Origin: an uncultured Prevotellaceae bacterium
GTDB taxonomy: Bacteria; Bacteroidota; Bacteroidia; Bacteroidales; Muribaculaceae
DNA length: 64,000 nucleotides
Assembly: GCA_900314215.1 (NCBI GenBank)
Contig: OMUK01000002.1
Coordinates: 25,196-89,195, forward strand
Direction: 5' to 3'
Made by a program: the position numbers and the translations under genes. Of the stretch, positions 1-8,094 are shown piece after piece. Within the stretch, counting starts at the first letter, position 1, and every line of letters begins with the position of its first letter. Under the pieces are notes generated by a model. It made no database searches. It saw nothing but the letters and a program-made list of their open reading frames with translations, and was not told where the DNA came from.

Positions 1-531
1 GCCCTGCGGGGTGAGCACGCTCTCGGGGTGGAACTGGATGCCATGCATGTCGTAGCGGCGGTGCTTGAGGCCCATGATCTGGTTCTCGTCGCTCAGGGCG
101 GTGATTTCGAGCTCGCGTGGGAAGCCCTTGCGCGATACCACCCACGAGTGGTAGCGGCCCATGTCGATGCGGCCGGGCAGCCCGTCGAAGATGTAGTCGT
201 TGCCGATGAGTGTGCCAGGGGTCGACACGCCGTGAAACACCTCGTCGAGGTTCTCGAGCGTGGCGCCAAACACCTCGCCCATGGCCTGGTGGCCCAGGCA
301 CACGCCCAGCATGGGCTTGCTGGGGGCGTAGGTGCCGATCACCTGCTTGAGCAGGCCGGCCTCGTCGGGAATGCCTGGCCCGGGGCTCAAGATGATTTTG
401 TCGTAGCCGGCGAGGTCGGCCAGCTGGAATTTATCGTTGCGCAACACCGTGACCTGGGCGCCCAGCGCGCGCACCAGGTGGGCCAGGTTGTAGGTGAAGG
501 AGTCGTAGTTGTCGATGATTACTATATTCAT
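1..531 (-). CDS. trpG: Anthranilate synthase component II (glutamine amidotransferase), 3' end outside window
   Basis: Supplies ammonia from glutamine to TrpE for anthranilate synthesis, the first committed step of tryptophan synthesis, in the cytoplasm. The 177 visible codons start MNIVIIDNYDSFTYNL, the usual TrpG amino end. They include the class I amidotransferase nucleophile loop MLGVCLGHQAMGE (Cys78) and the catalytic pair in QFHPES (His168, Glu170). Only the last ~10-15 residues expected for the family lie beyond base 1. The gene follows trpE by 42 bp in the same direction, the common Bacteroidales order trpB-trpE-trpG. A closely similar paralogue, PabA, is the main alternative; position in the trp operon argues for TrpG. 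Confidence 0.95.
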   Translation of the reverse strand, partial: MNIVIIDNYDSFTYNLAHLVRALGAQVTVLRNDKFQLADLAGYDKIILSPGPGIPDEAGLLKQVIGTYAPSKPMLGVCLGHQAMGEVFGATLENLDEVFHGVSTPGTLIGNDYIFDGLPGRIDMGRYHSWVVSRKGFPRELEITALSDENQIMGLKHRRYDMHGIQFHPESVLTPQG

Positions 532-573
532 GACTGTGCTGTGTTTTTTTTATTTTCAAAATCGAGATGGGAT

Positions 574-1980
574 TCACATGTGCTCGGCGAGCTTGATGGC
601 CTTGTCCAGGGCGCCGAGTTTGCTGTTGACCTCTTGCAACTCATAGTTGTCGTTGCTCTTGGCCACCACGCCGCTGCCGGCCTGGAACCACAGGGTGTTG
701 TTGCGGCTGATGAAGGTGCGTATCACGATGGCCTGGTTGAGGTCGCCGTTGAGGCCTATGAAGCCTATGCAGCCGCCATAGGCGCCGCGGTTGTGGGGCT
801 CCATCTCGCTGATGAGCTGCATGGCGCGCACCTTGGGGGCGCCCGAGAGGGTACCGGCCGGGAAGGTGTCGATAAAGGCCTTGATCTTGTCGGTGCCAGA
901 GTCGAGGGTGCCGCTCACGCGCGACACCAGATGAATGACGTGGCTGTAGTATTGCATATCCTTGTAGAAGTCGACTTTCACATCGTGGCAGTTGCGGCTC
1001 AAATCGTTGCGGGCGAGGTCGACGAGCATCACATGCTCGGCGTTCTCCTTGGGGTCGGTGCGCAGGAACTCGGCGTTGCGCCGGTCGGCCTCGGGGTCGC
1101 CGGTGCGCTTGGTGGTGCCGGCTATGGGGTCGATATAGGCCTTGTTGCCCTCGATGCGGCAGTGAGTCTCGGGCGACGAACCGAAGATGCGGAAGCCGCC
1201 GAAGTCGAAGTAGAACAGGTAGGGCGAGGGATTGATGCTGCGCAGGGCGCGGTAGAGCTTGAGGTCGTCGCCCTCGTAGTGCTGGATGAAGCGGCGCGAG
1301 ATCACGATTTGAAACACGTCGCCACGCTTGCAGTGCTGCACGCAGCGGCGCACGTTGGCGCGGTGCTCGTCGTCGGTGAGGGTCGAGGTGACAGGGCCCA
1401 CGGGGTGGAAGCCGTAGGCAGCCACGCTGGTGCGGTTCACCGCCTTGAGCAGGGTGTCGAGGTGGTCACTCTCGCCCGGGGCAAGCATCTCGACGAGGGT
1501 GAGCTGGTTGTTGTAGTGGTCAAAGACGATGACGTCTTTATACAGGATATAGTAGATGTCGGGGGCATCGTTGCGCTCCTGGGTCTCGTCTTTCACGTCG
1601 ATGTGCTCAAAGTAGCGCACAGCGTTGAACGACGTGTAGCCATACAGGCCGCAATAGTCTTTGCCCTCGCCCTCGACGTGGAAGGCGGCAATGAAGTCGC
1701 CCAGGGCACGCTCCACAGGGTAGCGGTCGGTCACGGGGTGGCGCTCCACAGTGCCGTCGGGCATGGTGAGGATGGCCTCGCCGTGGTCGATGGCCACGCT
1801 GGCCAGCGGGTGGATGCCGAAGAAGGAGCGGCTGTTGTCTTGGCTGTGGTAGTCGCTGCTCTCCATGAGAGCGCTCTTGGGATAGAGGTCGCGCAGTCGC
1901 ATGTAGATGGCCACCGGGGTGTAGAGGTCGGCCAGAATGGTGCGCGTGGCTGTGGTGTAGTTGTATTTAGAAGTTTCCAT
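574..1980 (-). CDS. trpE: Anthranilate synthase component I
   Basis: Chorismate-binding subunit (468 aa) that makes anthranilate with TrpG. The amino-terminal ALMESS stretch (residues 37-42) corresponds to the LLES motif that binds feedback-inhibiting tryptophan. The carboxy half carries chorismate-enzyme signatures: a GSSPETH block, DPIAGTTKRTG, and a GAPKVRAMQLI block followed by RGAYGG. Length is normal for a stand-alone TrpE. The start overlaps the end of trpB by 14 bp, which suggests translational coupling. It lies in the attenuator-controlled trp transcript. PabB is the alternative family, but the LLES-like element and the trp neighbours favour TrpE. Confidence 0.96.
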   Translation of the reverse strand: METSKYNYTTATRTILADLYTPVAIYMRLRDLYPKSALMESSDYHSQDNSRSFFGIHPLASVAIDHGEAILTMPDGTVERHPVTDRYPVERALGDFIAAFHVEGEGKDYCGLYGYTSFNAVRYFEHIDVKDETQERNDAPDIYYILYKDVIVFDHYNNQLTLVEMLAPGESDHLDTLLKAVNRTSVAAYGFHPVGPVTSTLTDDEHRANVRRCVQHCKRGDVFQIVISRRFIQHYEGDDLKLYRALRSINPSPYLFYFDFGGFRIFGSSPETHCRIEGNKAYIDPIAGTTKRTGDPEADRRNAEFLRTDPKENAEHVMLVDLARNDLSRNCHDVKVDFYKDMQYYSHVIHLVSRVSGTLDSGTDKIKAFIDTFPAGTLSGAPKVRAMQLISEMEPHNRGAYGGCIGFIGLNGDLNQAIVIRTFISRNNTLWFQAGSGVVAKSNDNYELQEVNSKLGALDKAIKLAEHM

Positions 1981-3178
1981 ATTCTCCTGCCAATAGCTTG
2001 TTGTTAAGATAAGTTTCCACGTCCTTGTCGCCGCGGCCGCTCACGGTGAGCACGACCACGTCGGTGGGCTTGAAGTGCACCTTGCCCAGGGCGGCGATGG
2101 CGTGGGCGCTCTCGATGGCGGGGATGATGCCCTCCATGCGGGTGAGCTCGTAGCCGGCGCGTATGGCCTCGTCGTCGTTGATGGCATAGACAGTGGCACG
2201 GTGCTCGGTGGCCAGATTGGCGTGCATGGGGCCTATGCCGGGATAGTCGAGGCCGGCCGAGATGGTGGTGGCCTCCATGATTTGGCCGTCGGGGGTCTGC
2301 ATCACCAGGGTCTTGCTGCCGTGCAAGATGCCCAGGCGACCGGCGTGGATGGTGGCGGCGGTGTAGCCGCTGTCCACGCCCTTGCCGCCAGCCTCGGCGA
2401 GCACGATTTTCACGCGCTCGTCGTCGATATAGTGGTAGATGGTGCCGGCCGCGTTGCTGCCGCCGCCCACGCAGGCCATGAGGTAGTCGGGGTAGTCACG
2501 CCCTATCTTCTCTTGCAGTTGCACCTTGATTTCCTTGCTGATGATGCTTTGCAGCCGTGCCACCAGGTCGGGATATGGGTGCGGCCCCACGGTAGAGCCT
2601 ATGATGTAGAAGGTGTCGGCCGGGTGGCAGCACCAGTCGCGTATGGCCTCGTTGGTGGCGTCCTTGAGGGTGTGGTTGCCGGTGTAGACGGGCACCACGG
2701 TGGCACCGAGCATCTTCATGCGCTCCACATTGGTGTGCTGGCGCTCCACGTCGAGGGCTCCCTGATAAATCACACAGGGCATGTCCATCAAGGCGCACAC
2801 GGTGGCGGTGGCCACGCCATGCTGACCCGCGCCGGTCTCGGCGATGATGCGCTTCTTGCCCATCTTCTTGGCGAGCAGTATCTGGCCTATCGTATTGTTG
2901 ATCTTGTGAGCGCCGGTGTGGTTCAGGTCCTCGCGCTTGAGGTAGAGCTGGCAGCCGTACTTCTGGCTCATGCGGCGGGCATAATAGAGTGGCGAGGGGC
3001 GGCCCACGTAGTCGCGCAACAGCGCGTAGTACTCATCTTGAAACTCCTTGCTCTCGAGTATCTCGAGGTATTGACTGCGCAGCGCCTCGACCGTGGCATA
3101 GAGTATCTCGGGCACATAGGCTCCGCCAAACTTGCCGTAGTAGCCCTCCTTGTCAACTAAAAATGATTTCTTATCCAT
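1967..3178 (-). CDS. trpB: Tryptophan synthase beta chain
   Basis: PLP enzyme joining indole and serine to form tryptophan; normally pairs with TrpA, which is not in the window and is probably downstream past base 1. The 403-aa protein has the PLP-lysine motif HTGAHKINN (Lys92), the preceding LYLKREDLNHTG block, the AETGAGQHG loop and the glycine-rich phosphate cup GGGSNAAG. It is of the classical TrpB1 length. ATG at 3178 follows the attenuator hairpin by ~36 bp and is the first gene of the operon. The regulatory leader upstream (3211-3472) indicates control by charged tRNA-Trp. Confidence 0.97.
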   Translation of the reverse strand: MDKKSFLVDKEGYYGKFGGAYVPEILYATVEALRSQYLEILESKEFQDEYYALLRDYVGRPSPLYYARRMSQKYGCQLYLKREDLNHTGAHKINNTIGQILLAKKMGKKRIIAETGAGQHGVATATVCALMDMPCVIYQGALDVERQHTNVERMKMLGATVVPVYTGNHTLKDATNEAIRDWCCHPADTFYIIGSTVGPHPYPDLVARLQSIISKEIKVQLQEKIGRDYPDYLMACVGGGSNAAGTIYHYIDDERVKIVLAEAGGKGVDSGYTAATIHAGRLGILHGSKTLVMQTPDGQIMEATTISAGLDYPGIGPMHANLATEHRATVYAINDDEAIRAGYELTRMEGIIPAIESAHAIAALGKVHFKPTDVVVLTVSGRGDKDVETYLNNKLLAGEYGNF

Positions 3179-3214
3179 GATGTATATCTTTGTGTTGATT
3201 GTTTTGTTGCATGT

Positions 3215-3253
3215 AAAAAAAAAGACCTGCCAAGCGAAACCGCGGCAGGCCTT
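3215..3253 (-). terminator. trp operon attenuator terminator
   Basis: On the minus strand an 8-bp stem GGCCTGCC/GGCAGGTC (one G-U pair) with an inner GCG/CGC stem closes a short loop and is followed by nine T residues. It sits between the Trp-codon leader peptide and trpB, so it would terminate before the structural genes. The competing antiterminator fold was not resolved by eye. Confidence 0.85.
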
Positions 3254-3328
3254 GTAGAAGCGTTGATGTGTAATTTTTTTTTATTTATGACGCACAAGAG
3301 AGAAATGACATGCTCACGATTTCATCAA

Positions 3329-3373
3329 TCATGGGCAACGCCACCATGCGATATATGCGTCAATATATTTCAT
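3329..3373 (-). CDS. trpL: trp leader peptide with tandem Trp codons
   Basis: A 14-codon reading frame, MKYIDAYIAWWRCP, lies in the leader RNA between the trp promoter (-7 element at 3442-3449) and the terminator hairpin at 3215-3253. The two adjacent TGG codons are at 3341-3346. Trp is the rarest codon, so a pair in a 14-codon frame directly upstream of trpB fits a ribosome-stalling sensor of Trp-tRNA supply. The Trp codons lie inside a possible hairpin (GGC/GCC plus CATG/CATG, about 3330-3350), and TGACGCA near 3357-3363 can pair with TGCGTCA near 3287-3293. The sequence and layout are seen; the attenuation role is inferred from classical trp leaders. No Shine-Dalgarno is visible, as usual in Bacteroidota. 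Confidence 0.8.
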   Translation of the reverse strand: MKYIDAYIAWWRCP

Positions 3374-3441
3374 TCTTATCACGTAATCTTAAAACTGAAT
3401 AAAGAAATGCATAATCAGTCATCACATTCCCTTTTCGACTG

Positions 3442-3472
3442 CAAATGTAGAATAAATATCTTACAATCCAAA
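3442..3472 (-). promoter_or_regulatory. trp operon promoter
   Basis: Minus-strand TTTG (3469-3472), 19-bp spacer, TACATTTG (3442-3449), matching the Bacteroidota housekeeping promoter. Predicted transcription start is near 3435, which places the leader peptide about 60 nt into the RNA. Confidence 0.8.
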
Positions 3473-3592
3473 ATAATTATGATATTTTTTAATTTTTTGT
3501 ACCAGCACATGTATAGGGAGTGCGCCGGGGCTCAGCTGGCGTGCCCAAGGTTGAGGATGGGGAGAATGATTGGAGCGTGGGCGACAGGGCGC

Positions 3593-5254
3593 TCATTTCT
3601 CCTGTTGCTCAGGAGATTGGCGCTTGTCGGCATACATCGACGCCACATAGTCGGAAAGGGGGAAGTTGGGCTGCAACGTAGCGCGGCGTGCCCTCAGGCG
3701 ATAGTTGTAGATAGTCTGCGGCGAGTATTGCAACACCTCGGCGATGGTCACGCTGTCGGTCACACCCAGGGCAATGAGGGCATAGATGCGCATTTCGGGC
3801 GTGAGCTTGCCATTGCTTACCGCCACGCGGGCCTCGGGCTTGAGCAGGGCGTTGAAGCGCTCGGGAAAGTCGGGATAGAGCATGAGCATCATTTTGTCGA
3901 ATGCTGAGTGCACGCGGTCGGCAGTGTCGTCTTTGAGCAATTGCGAGGTGGCAAGTCGGTGTGCCTGGGTATAACTCTTGGCCACAATAAGCTGGCCCAG
4001 TGTCTTTTTAGTCTTCTGCAGGTTATTGACCATGGCACCAGCAATCATAAGCGTCTGGGCAGGCAGCATCTTGAGTCGCAGCAGGCGTTGGGTGAGCGAC
4101 TCCACCTGCCCGCTCAAGTGGCGGTTGCTCTCGGCCAGCTGACGGTTCTCAACCCGCATGTGACTCAGCCTGTCGACCTGGCTGCTCACTTGCTTCAGCG
4201 CCTGAGTGCTACGGCGCATGCGGCGGCGCGACCACACCATCAAGATGATGAAGGCTACCGCCACCACGCCCAGGCCTATTTCCAAGGCCAGCATGCGCCT
4301 GTTGTAGCGTGCCAGGAAATCGGTGCTCGACTTCTGCATCAAGTGTAGCAGGTCGATACTGCGGCCCACATCGCTGTACCGCGCCACATTGTCGATGCCC
4401 ACACTCAGGTAGCGGTTCACACGGCCAGCGTCTTTGCCAGCCTCAAGCATGATATTGGCCACATAGATGATTGACGACGACGAGTGGTTGGAATTGTGAA
4501 TATCGGCAATGGCCGAGCGTATGAAGTGTGGCAGAGCGCCCAACTTGTCGCCGTTGCCATATAGCGTGAAGGCCCACATGAGTTCAAGAATGGCGGCATC
4601 GTAGCTATAAGGAGACACCCGGTTGAGGCGCTGCCTGAGCATGTCGATTTCGGCATGTCGCTCTTTGGCATCGAGTTGCTCAAAGCGGAACAGCTCGTAG
4701 TACACATCGTTGCGGTCGAGATAGGGCTGATAGGTGTGCCAGGCCTGCTGATAGGCCGAATCGGCATTTCCGGTGTATTTCGGGAGGGAGATGTAGGTCA
4801 AAACGCGCATCATGGCAGCCTTGGCATATTTTGGTTTCAACTCGGGCGGCACTGTCTCGATAGGCCCCACCTTGTTGAGAATGACGAGGGCGCGCATGAA
4901 GTCGCCACGGTCGGCGAGCACAAAGGCTTGGTAGATGAGCGCCTCCTGCTGCCACAGCAGGTTTTTGGCATTCACTCCCTGTTTCTCACATTGCTTGAAG
5001 TAGTATAGCGCAGAGTCGCTGTCAAACTTGATGTAGCACTCAGCAATCTGCTTGCAGGTGAGATAGCGGTCGGTGTTGCCCACCACAGCACGCAAGTTCC
5101 CCTTCAGCCTGTTGATTTTGGCCTGACGCTGCTTGACGTAGATTTCGCTGCTGTCGATTGTCCTGTCGAGCTCATCGAGAGTGCCAGGGCGATAACTACG
5201 CGCTTGAAGGCCGATCACACATATACTTAGAATTATGGTTAGAAGGAATCTCAT
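3593..5254 (-). CDS. DUF6377-type membrane regulator with TPR-like periplasmic domain and C-terminal HTH
   Basis: Start chosen at the ATG of MRFLLTIILSICVIGLQA (a signal peptide) because the promoter -7 element lies just upstream (5275-5282); a longer in-frame start would lie above the transcription start. The 553-aa protein has a helical, TPR-like region (about residues 25-310), one membrane segment (about 325-345, LGVVAVAFIILMVW), a coiled-coil stretch, and a carboxy domain ending in an HTH-like segment (IAEVLQYSPQTIYNYRLRA). This is the architecture of Bacteroidota DUF6377 proteins, thought to be membrane-bound transcription regulators. It is divergent from the GH3-led glycoside cluster, which it may control; that link is inference from position only. 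Confidence 0.8.
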   Translation of the reverse strand: MRFLLTIILSICVIGLQARSYRPGTLDELDRTIDSSEIYVKQRQAKINRLKGNLRAVVGNTDRYLTCKQIAECYIKFDSDSALYYFKQCEKQGVNAKNLLWQQEALIYQAFVLADRGDFMRALVILNKVGPIETVPPELKPKYAKAAMMRVLTYISLPKYTGNADSAYQQAWHTYQPYLDRNDVYYELFRFEQLDAKERHAEIDMLRQRLNRVSPYSYDAAILELMWAFTLYGNGDKLGALPHFIRSAIADIHNSNHSSSSIIYVANIMLEAGKDAGRVNRYLSVGIDNVARYSDVGRSIDLLHLMQKSSTDFLARYNRRMLALEIGLGVVAVAFIILMVWSRRRMRRSTQALKQVSSQVDRLSHMRVENRQLAESNRHLSGQVESLTQRLLRLKMLPAQTLMIAGAMVNNLQKTKKTLGQLIVAKSYTQAHRLATSQLLKDDTADRVHSAFDKMMLMLYPDFPERFNALLKPEARVAVSNGKLTPEMRIYALIALGVTDSVTIAEVLQYSPQTIYNYRLRARRATLQPNFPLSDYVASMYADKRQSPEQQEK

Positions 5255-5274
5255 CTTACATCGAAGGTTTTGTG

Positions 5275-5306
5275 CAAAGATATTTTTTTTTGCACACTTA
5301 TACAAG
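5275..5306 (-). promoter_or_regulatory. Promoter of the DUF6377 regulator
   Basis: Minus strand CTTG (5303-5306), 20 bp, TATCTTTG (5275-5282). The implied start near 5268 leaves a 14-nt leader and supports translation from 5254. Confidence 0.65.
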
Positions 5307-5471
5307 TAAAACAACAAATATATTTTTGTGAGGTTTTGTAGTAGAAAACATTTACACCAAATGGCCACATCTATTACTTCACAATCTACTTAGATATATA
5401 TGTAATGCGCTATTAATTAGAATTTTATAATTCAGACAAATTTACTTTAGGCTTCATGCTCAAAATCATGT

Positions 5472-5503
5472 GTTGCGGCCGTGCAATCGATTGCGTAATT
5501 TTG
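5472..5503 (+). promoter_or_regulatory. Promoter of the first GH3 gene
   Basis: GTTG (5472-5475), 20 bp, TAATTTTG (5496-5503). Start predicted near 5510, giving a ~93-nt leader that contains a small GCCTG/CAGGC hairpin around 5526-5543. The remaining bases of the 348-bp divergent gap (5255-5602) show nothing else recognisable. Confidence 0.65.
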
Positions 5504-5602
5504 CCATGCAAAACGGGAAAAAGCCCTGCCTGCCGAAAACAGGCCCGCGACGATATTAATGGAAGCGAATTCATAACATTAACGATAACCAATAATAAAG
5601 CA

Positions 5603-7957
5603 ATGAGAAAAAAATTGTTCTCCTTAGTGGCACTTGCAGCCGCTATTGCATCAACAACATTTGCACAGCCGGCTCCTCAATTGCGAGCCGACAACATCGA
5701 CCAAGTGTTAGGAGCCATGACTCTTGAAGAAAAAGCCACTCTTGTAGTGGGCACTGGCATGGGCGGTTTCAGCGCCAGCCCAGTGATAGGCTCATCATCG
5801 AGCCTCGTACCCGGAGCTGCCGGCACGACAGCCTCGATTCCCCGTCTCGGCATTCCTTCCATCGTACTCTCTGATGGCCCTGCGGGCGTGCGCATCAACC
5901 CTGAGCGCAACTATGACCACAACAAGTATTATGCTACCCACTTCCCCATCGGCACTGCCCTGGCCTGCACATGGAACCCCACCCTCGTCGCTCAGGTGGG
6001 TCAAGCCATAGGTCAAGAGGCTTCGGACTATGGCGTGGAGGTGATGCTTTCGCCCGGTGTGTGCCTGATGCGCAACCCCCTGTGCGGCCGCAACTTTGAG
6101 TACTACAGCGAGGATCCCGTGCTCTCGGGCAACATTGCAGCTGCCTATATTAATGGCATTCAGAGCCAAGGCGTGGGCACCTCGATCAAGCACTTCGCCT
6201 TCAACAACCAGGAGACCCAGCGCATGGGCAACGACGCCCGCGTGAGCCAGCGCGCCGCGCGTGAGCTCTACCTGAAGAACTTTGAGATTGCCATCGAGAA
6301 GGCTCAGCCCTGGACCGTGATGTCGTCCTACAACCTCGTGAACGGCACGCTCACCAGCGAGAGCTACGACCTGCTCACCGCCATTCTGCGCAACGACTGG
6401 GGCTTCAAAGGCCTGGTGATGACCGACTGGTTTGGTGGCATGGACCCCGTGCACCGTGGCGGCAAGAGTGATCGTCCTGCCAACATCAAAGCTGGCAACG
6501 ACCTCATCGAGCCAGGTTCGGAGGCCGACAGCAAAGCCATTGTAGAGGCTGTGAAGAACGGCCAACTGAAGGAGAAAGACCTCGACGCATGCGTGCGCCG
6601 CGTGCTTGAGCTTGTGGTTAAGACCAAGCGCTTCGCCGGCCAGAAATACAGCAACCACCCCGACCTCACCGCTCATGCACAAATCACCCGCAACAGCGCT
6701 GCCGAGGGTGCCGTGCTGCTGAAGAACAACGGCGGCCTGCCTTTCACTGGTAATGTGAAGAATGTGGCCCTCTATGGCTGCGGCAGCTACGACCTCGTGG
6801 CTGGCGGCACTGGCTCGGGCAACGTGAACCGCGCCTACACCATCTCGCTCGTCGAAGGCTTGCGCACCGCTGGCTACAACGTGGATGAGACCCTCATCAA
6901 CGAGTACACCGGCTATGTGAACGACTACTATAAGAAGAATCCCAAGCCAGGTCCACTGGAGCTGCGCGTGCCCACGCTCCCCAGCGAGAAAGACATCAAC
7001 ATCGATGCCAACGATGTGAAGCAAAACGACATCGCCGTGATCACCCTGCACCGCATCTCGGGTGAGGGCCAAGACCGCACCATCGCCCAGTACAACCTGG
7101 AGCAGAACGAGAAAGACCTGATCAAGAAGGTGTGCGACGCCTATCATCGGGCTGGCAAGAAGGTAGTGGTGGTGCTCAACATAGGTGGCGCCATCGAGAC
7201 AGCCTCGTGGAAAGACGAGCCCGACGCAATCCTCGTGCCCTGGCAAAGTGGCCAAGAGATTGGCAACTCCATCACCGACCTGCTCAGCGGCAAGGCTACT
7301 CCCTCGGGCAAGCTCTCGATGACCTGGCCTGTGAAGGTTGAGGACGATCCCTCTACCGTAAACTTCCCCGCCAACACCTCGGGCTACGATATCAACAACA
7401 TGACAGGCGATGCCTCTAAGATGGCCGACGTGAAGAATGTGGGCTACACCGACTACGACGAAGACATCTATGTGGGCTATCGCTACTACGACACCTTCAA
7501 CAAGAATGTGTCCTACCCCTTCGGCTACGGTCTGTCCTACACCACCTTTGCCTACAGCAATGTCAAGGCCGTCGACAACGGCAACACCGTGACTGTGACC
7601 GTGACTGTGACCAACAACGGCAACCGCGCCGGCAAGGAAGTGGCCGAGTGCTACGTAACCGCTCCCAAGGGCAGCGTGGAGAAACCCGCCCAGGAGCTCA
7701 AGGCCTTCGCCAAGACCCGCAACCTGCAGCCTGGCGAGAGCGAGACGCTCACCATGAGCATCGACAAGATTCAGCTCGCCTCGTTCGTCACCAAGCAGAG
7801 CGCTTGGGTGGCCGACGCCGGCACCTACACCTTCAAGGTGGGCGCTTCGAGCCGCGACATCAAGGGCACTGCAACACTCAAGCTCAAGAGCGCCAAGAAG
7901 AAAGTGAGCAACGTGCTGGCTCCCAAGCAGAAACTCGACCTTCTCACCCAGAAATAA
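5603..7957 (+). CDS. Secreted glycoside hydrolase family 3 beta-glycosidase
   Basis: A 784-aa GH3 enzyme that removes beta-linked sugars from the non-reducing end. Start is the ATG before the signal peptide KKLFSLVALAAAIASTTFAQ; an upstream in-frame ATG would put 49 unlikely residues before it. The (alpha/beta)8 domain has IVLSDGPAGVR, SIKHFAFNNQE and the nucleophile motif GLVMTDW with Asp275. The second alpha/beta sandwich starts around residue 360, and a fibronectin-III-like domain ends the protein (about 630-750). This is the full bgl-type three-domain layout. Substrate cannot be read from sequence; beta-glucosidase is the commonest activity. It heads the cluster that includes a receptor, esterases and a rhamnosidase. 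Confidence 0.93.
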   Translation: MRKKLFSLVALAAAIASTTFAQPAPQLRADNIDQVLGAMTLEEKATLVVGTGMGGFSASPVIGSSSSLVPGAAGTTASIPRLGIPSIVLSDGPAGVRINPERNYDHNKYYATHFPIGTALACTWNPTLVAQVGQAIGQEASDYGVEVMLSPGVCLMRNPLCGRNFEYYSEDPVLSGNIAAAYINGIQSQGVGTSIKHFAFNNQETQRMGNDARVSQRAARELYLKNFEIAIEKAQPWTVMSSYNLVNGTLTSESYDLLTAILRNDWGFKGLVMTDWFGGMDPVHRGGKSDRPANIKAGNDLIEPGSEADSKAIVEAVKNGQLKEKDLDACVRRVLELVVKTKRFAGQKYSNHPDLTAHAQITRNSAAEGAVLLKNNGGLPFTGNVKNVALYGCGSYDLVAGGTGSGNVNRAYTISLVEGLRTAGYNVDETLINEYTGYVNDYYKKNPKPGPLELRVPTLPSEKDINIDANDVKQNDIAVITLHRISGEGQDRTIAQYNLEQNEKDLIKKVCDAYHRAGKKVVVVLNIGGAIETASWKDEPDAILVPWQSGQEIGNSITDLLSGKATPSGKLSMTWPVKVEDDPSTVNFPANTSGYDINNMTGDASKMADVKNVGYTDYDEDIYVGYRYYDTFNKNVSYPFGYGLSYTTFAYSNVKAVDNGNTVTVTVTVTNNGNRAGKEVAECYVTAPKGSVEKPAQELKAFAKTRNLQPGESETLTMSIDKIQLASFVTKQSAWVADAGTYTFKVGASSRDIKGTATLKLKSAKKKVSNVLAPKQKLDLLTQK

Positions 7958-8007
7958 TCCTATCTTGGATTAAACAAGCACAAACATTACCAATATAATA
8001 TATACAT

Positions 8008-8045
8008 TCTTTCTCCTCCCCCACGCTTAAGGGGGCGGAGAAAGA
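8008..8045 (+). other. Strong intercistronic hairpin between GH3 and receptor gene
   Basis: Arms 8008-8022 and 8031-8045 pair in 14 of 15 positions around an 8-base loop. There is no T-run after it, so it is more likely an RNA-processing or stability element than a terminator. Confidence 0.6.
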
Positions 8046-8094
8046 TAAAACAAAAGAGAAAAAATCTATTCACAAATACAAATAAACATTTTAG

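Noticed and set aside
28-2007. Long open frame on the plus strand opposite trpG/trpE (659 codons)
   Set aside because: It is a shadow of GC-rich codon usage on the other strand; its His/Val/Ala-rich translation has no domain, and the minus strand reads as trpG and trpE.
3389-3412. A second short frame in the trp leader, MHFFIQF, rich in Phe
   Set aside because: It has no Trp codons and lies far from the terminator; the WW peptide downstream is the better sensor. Its Phe content is probably chance.
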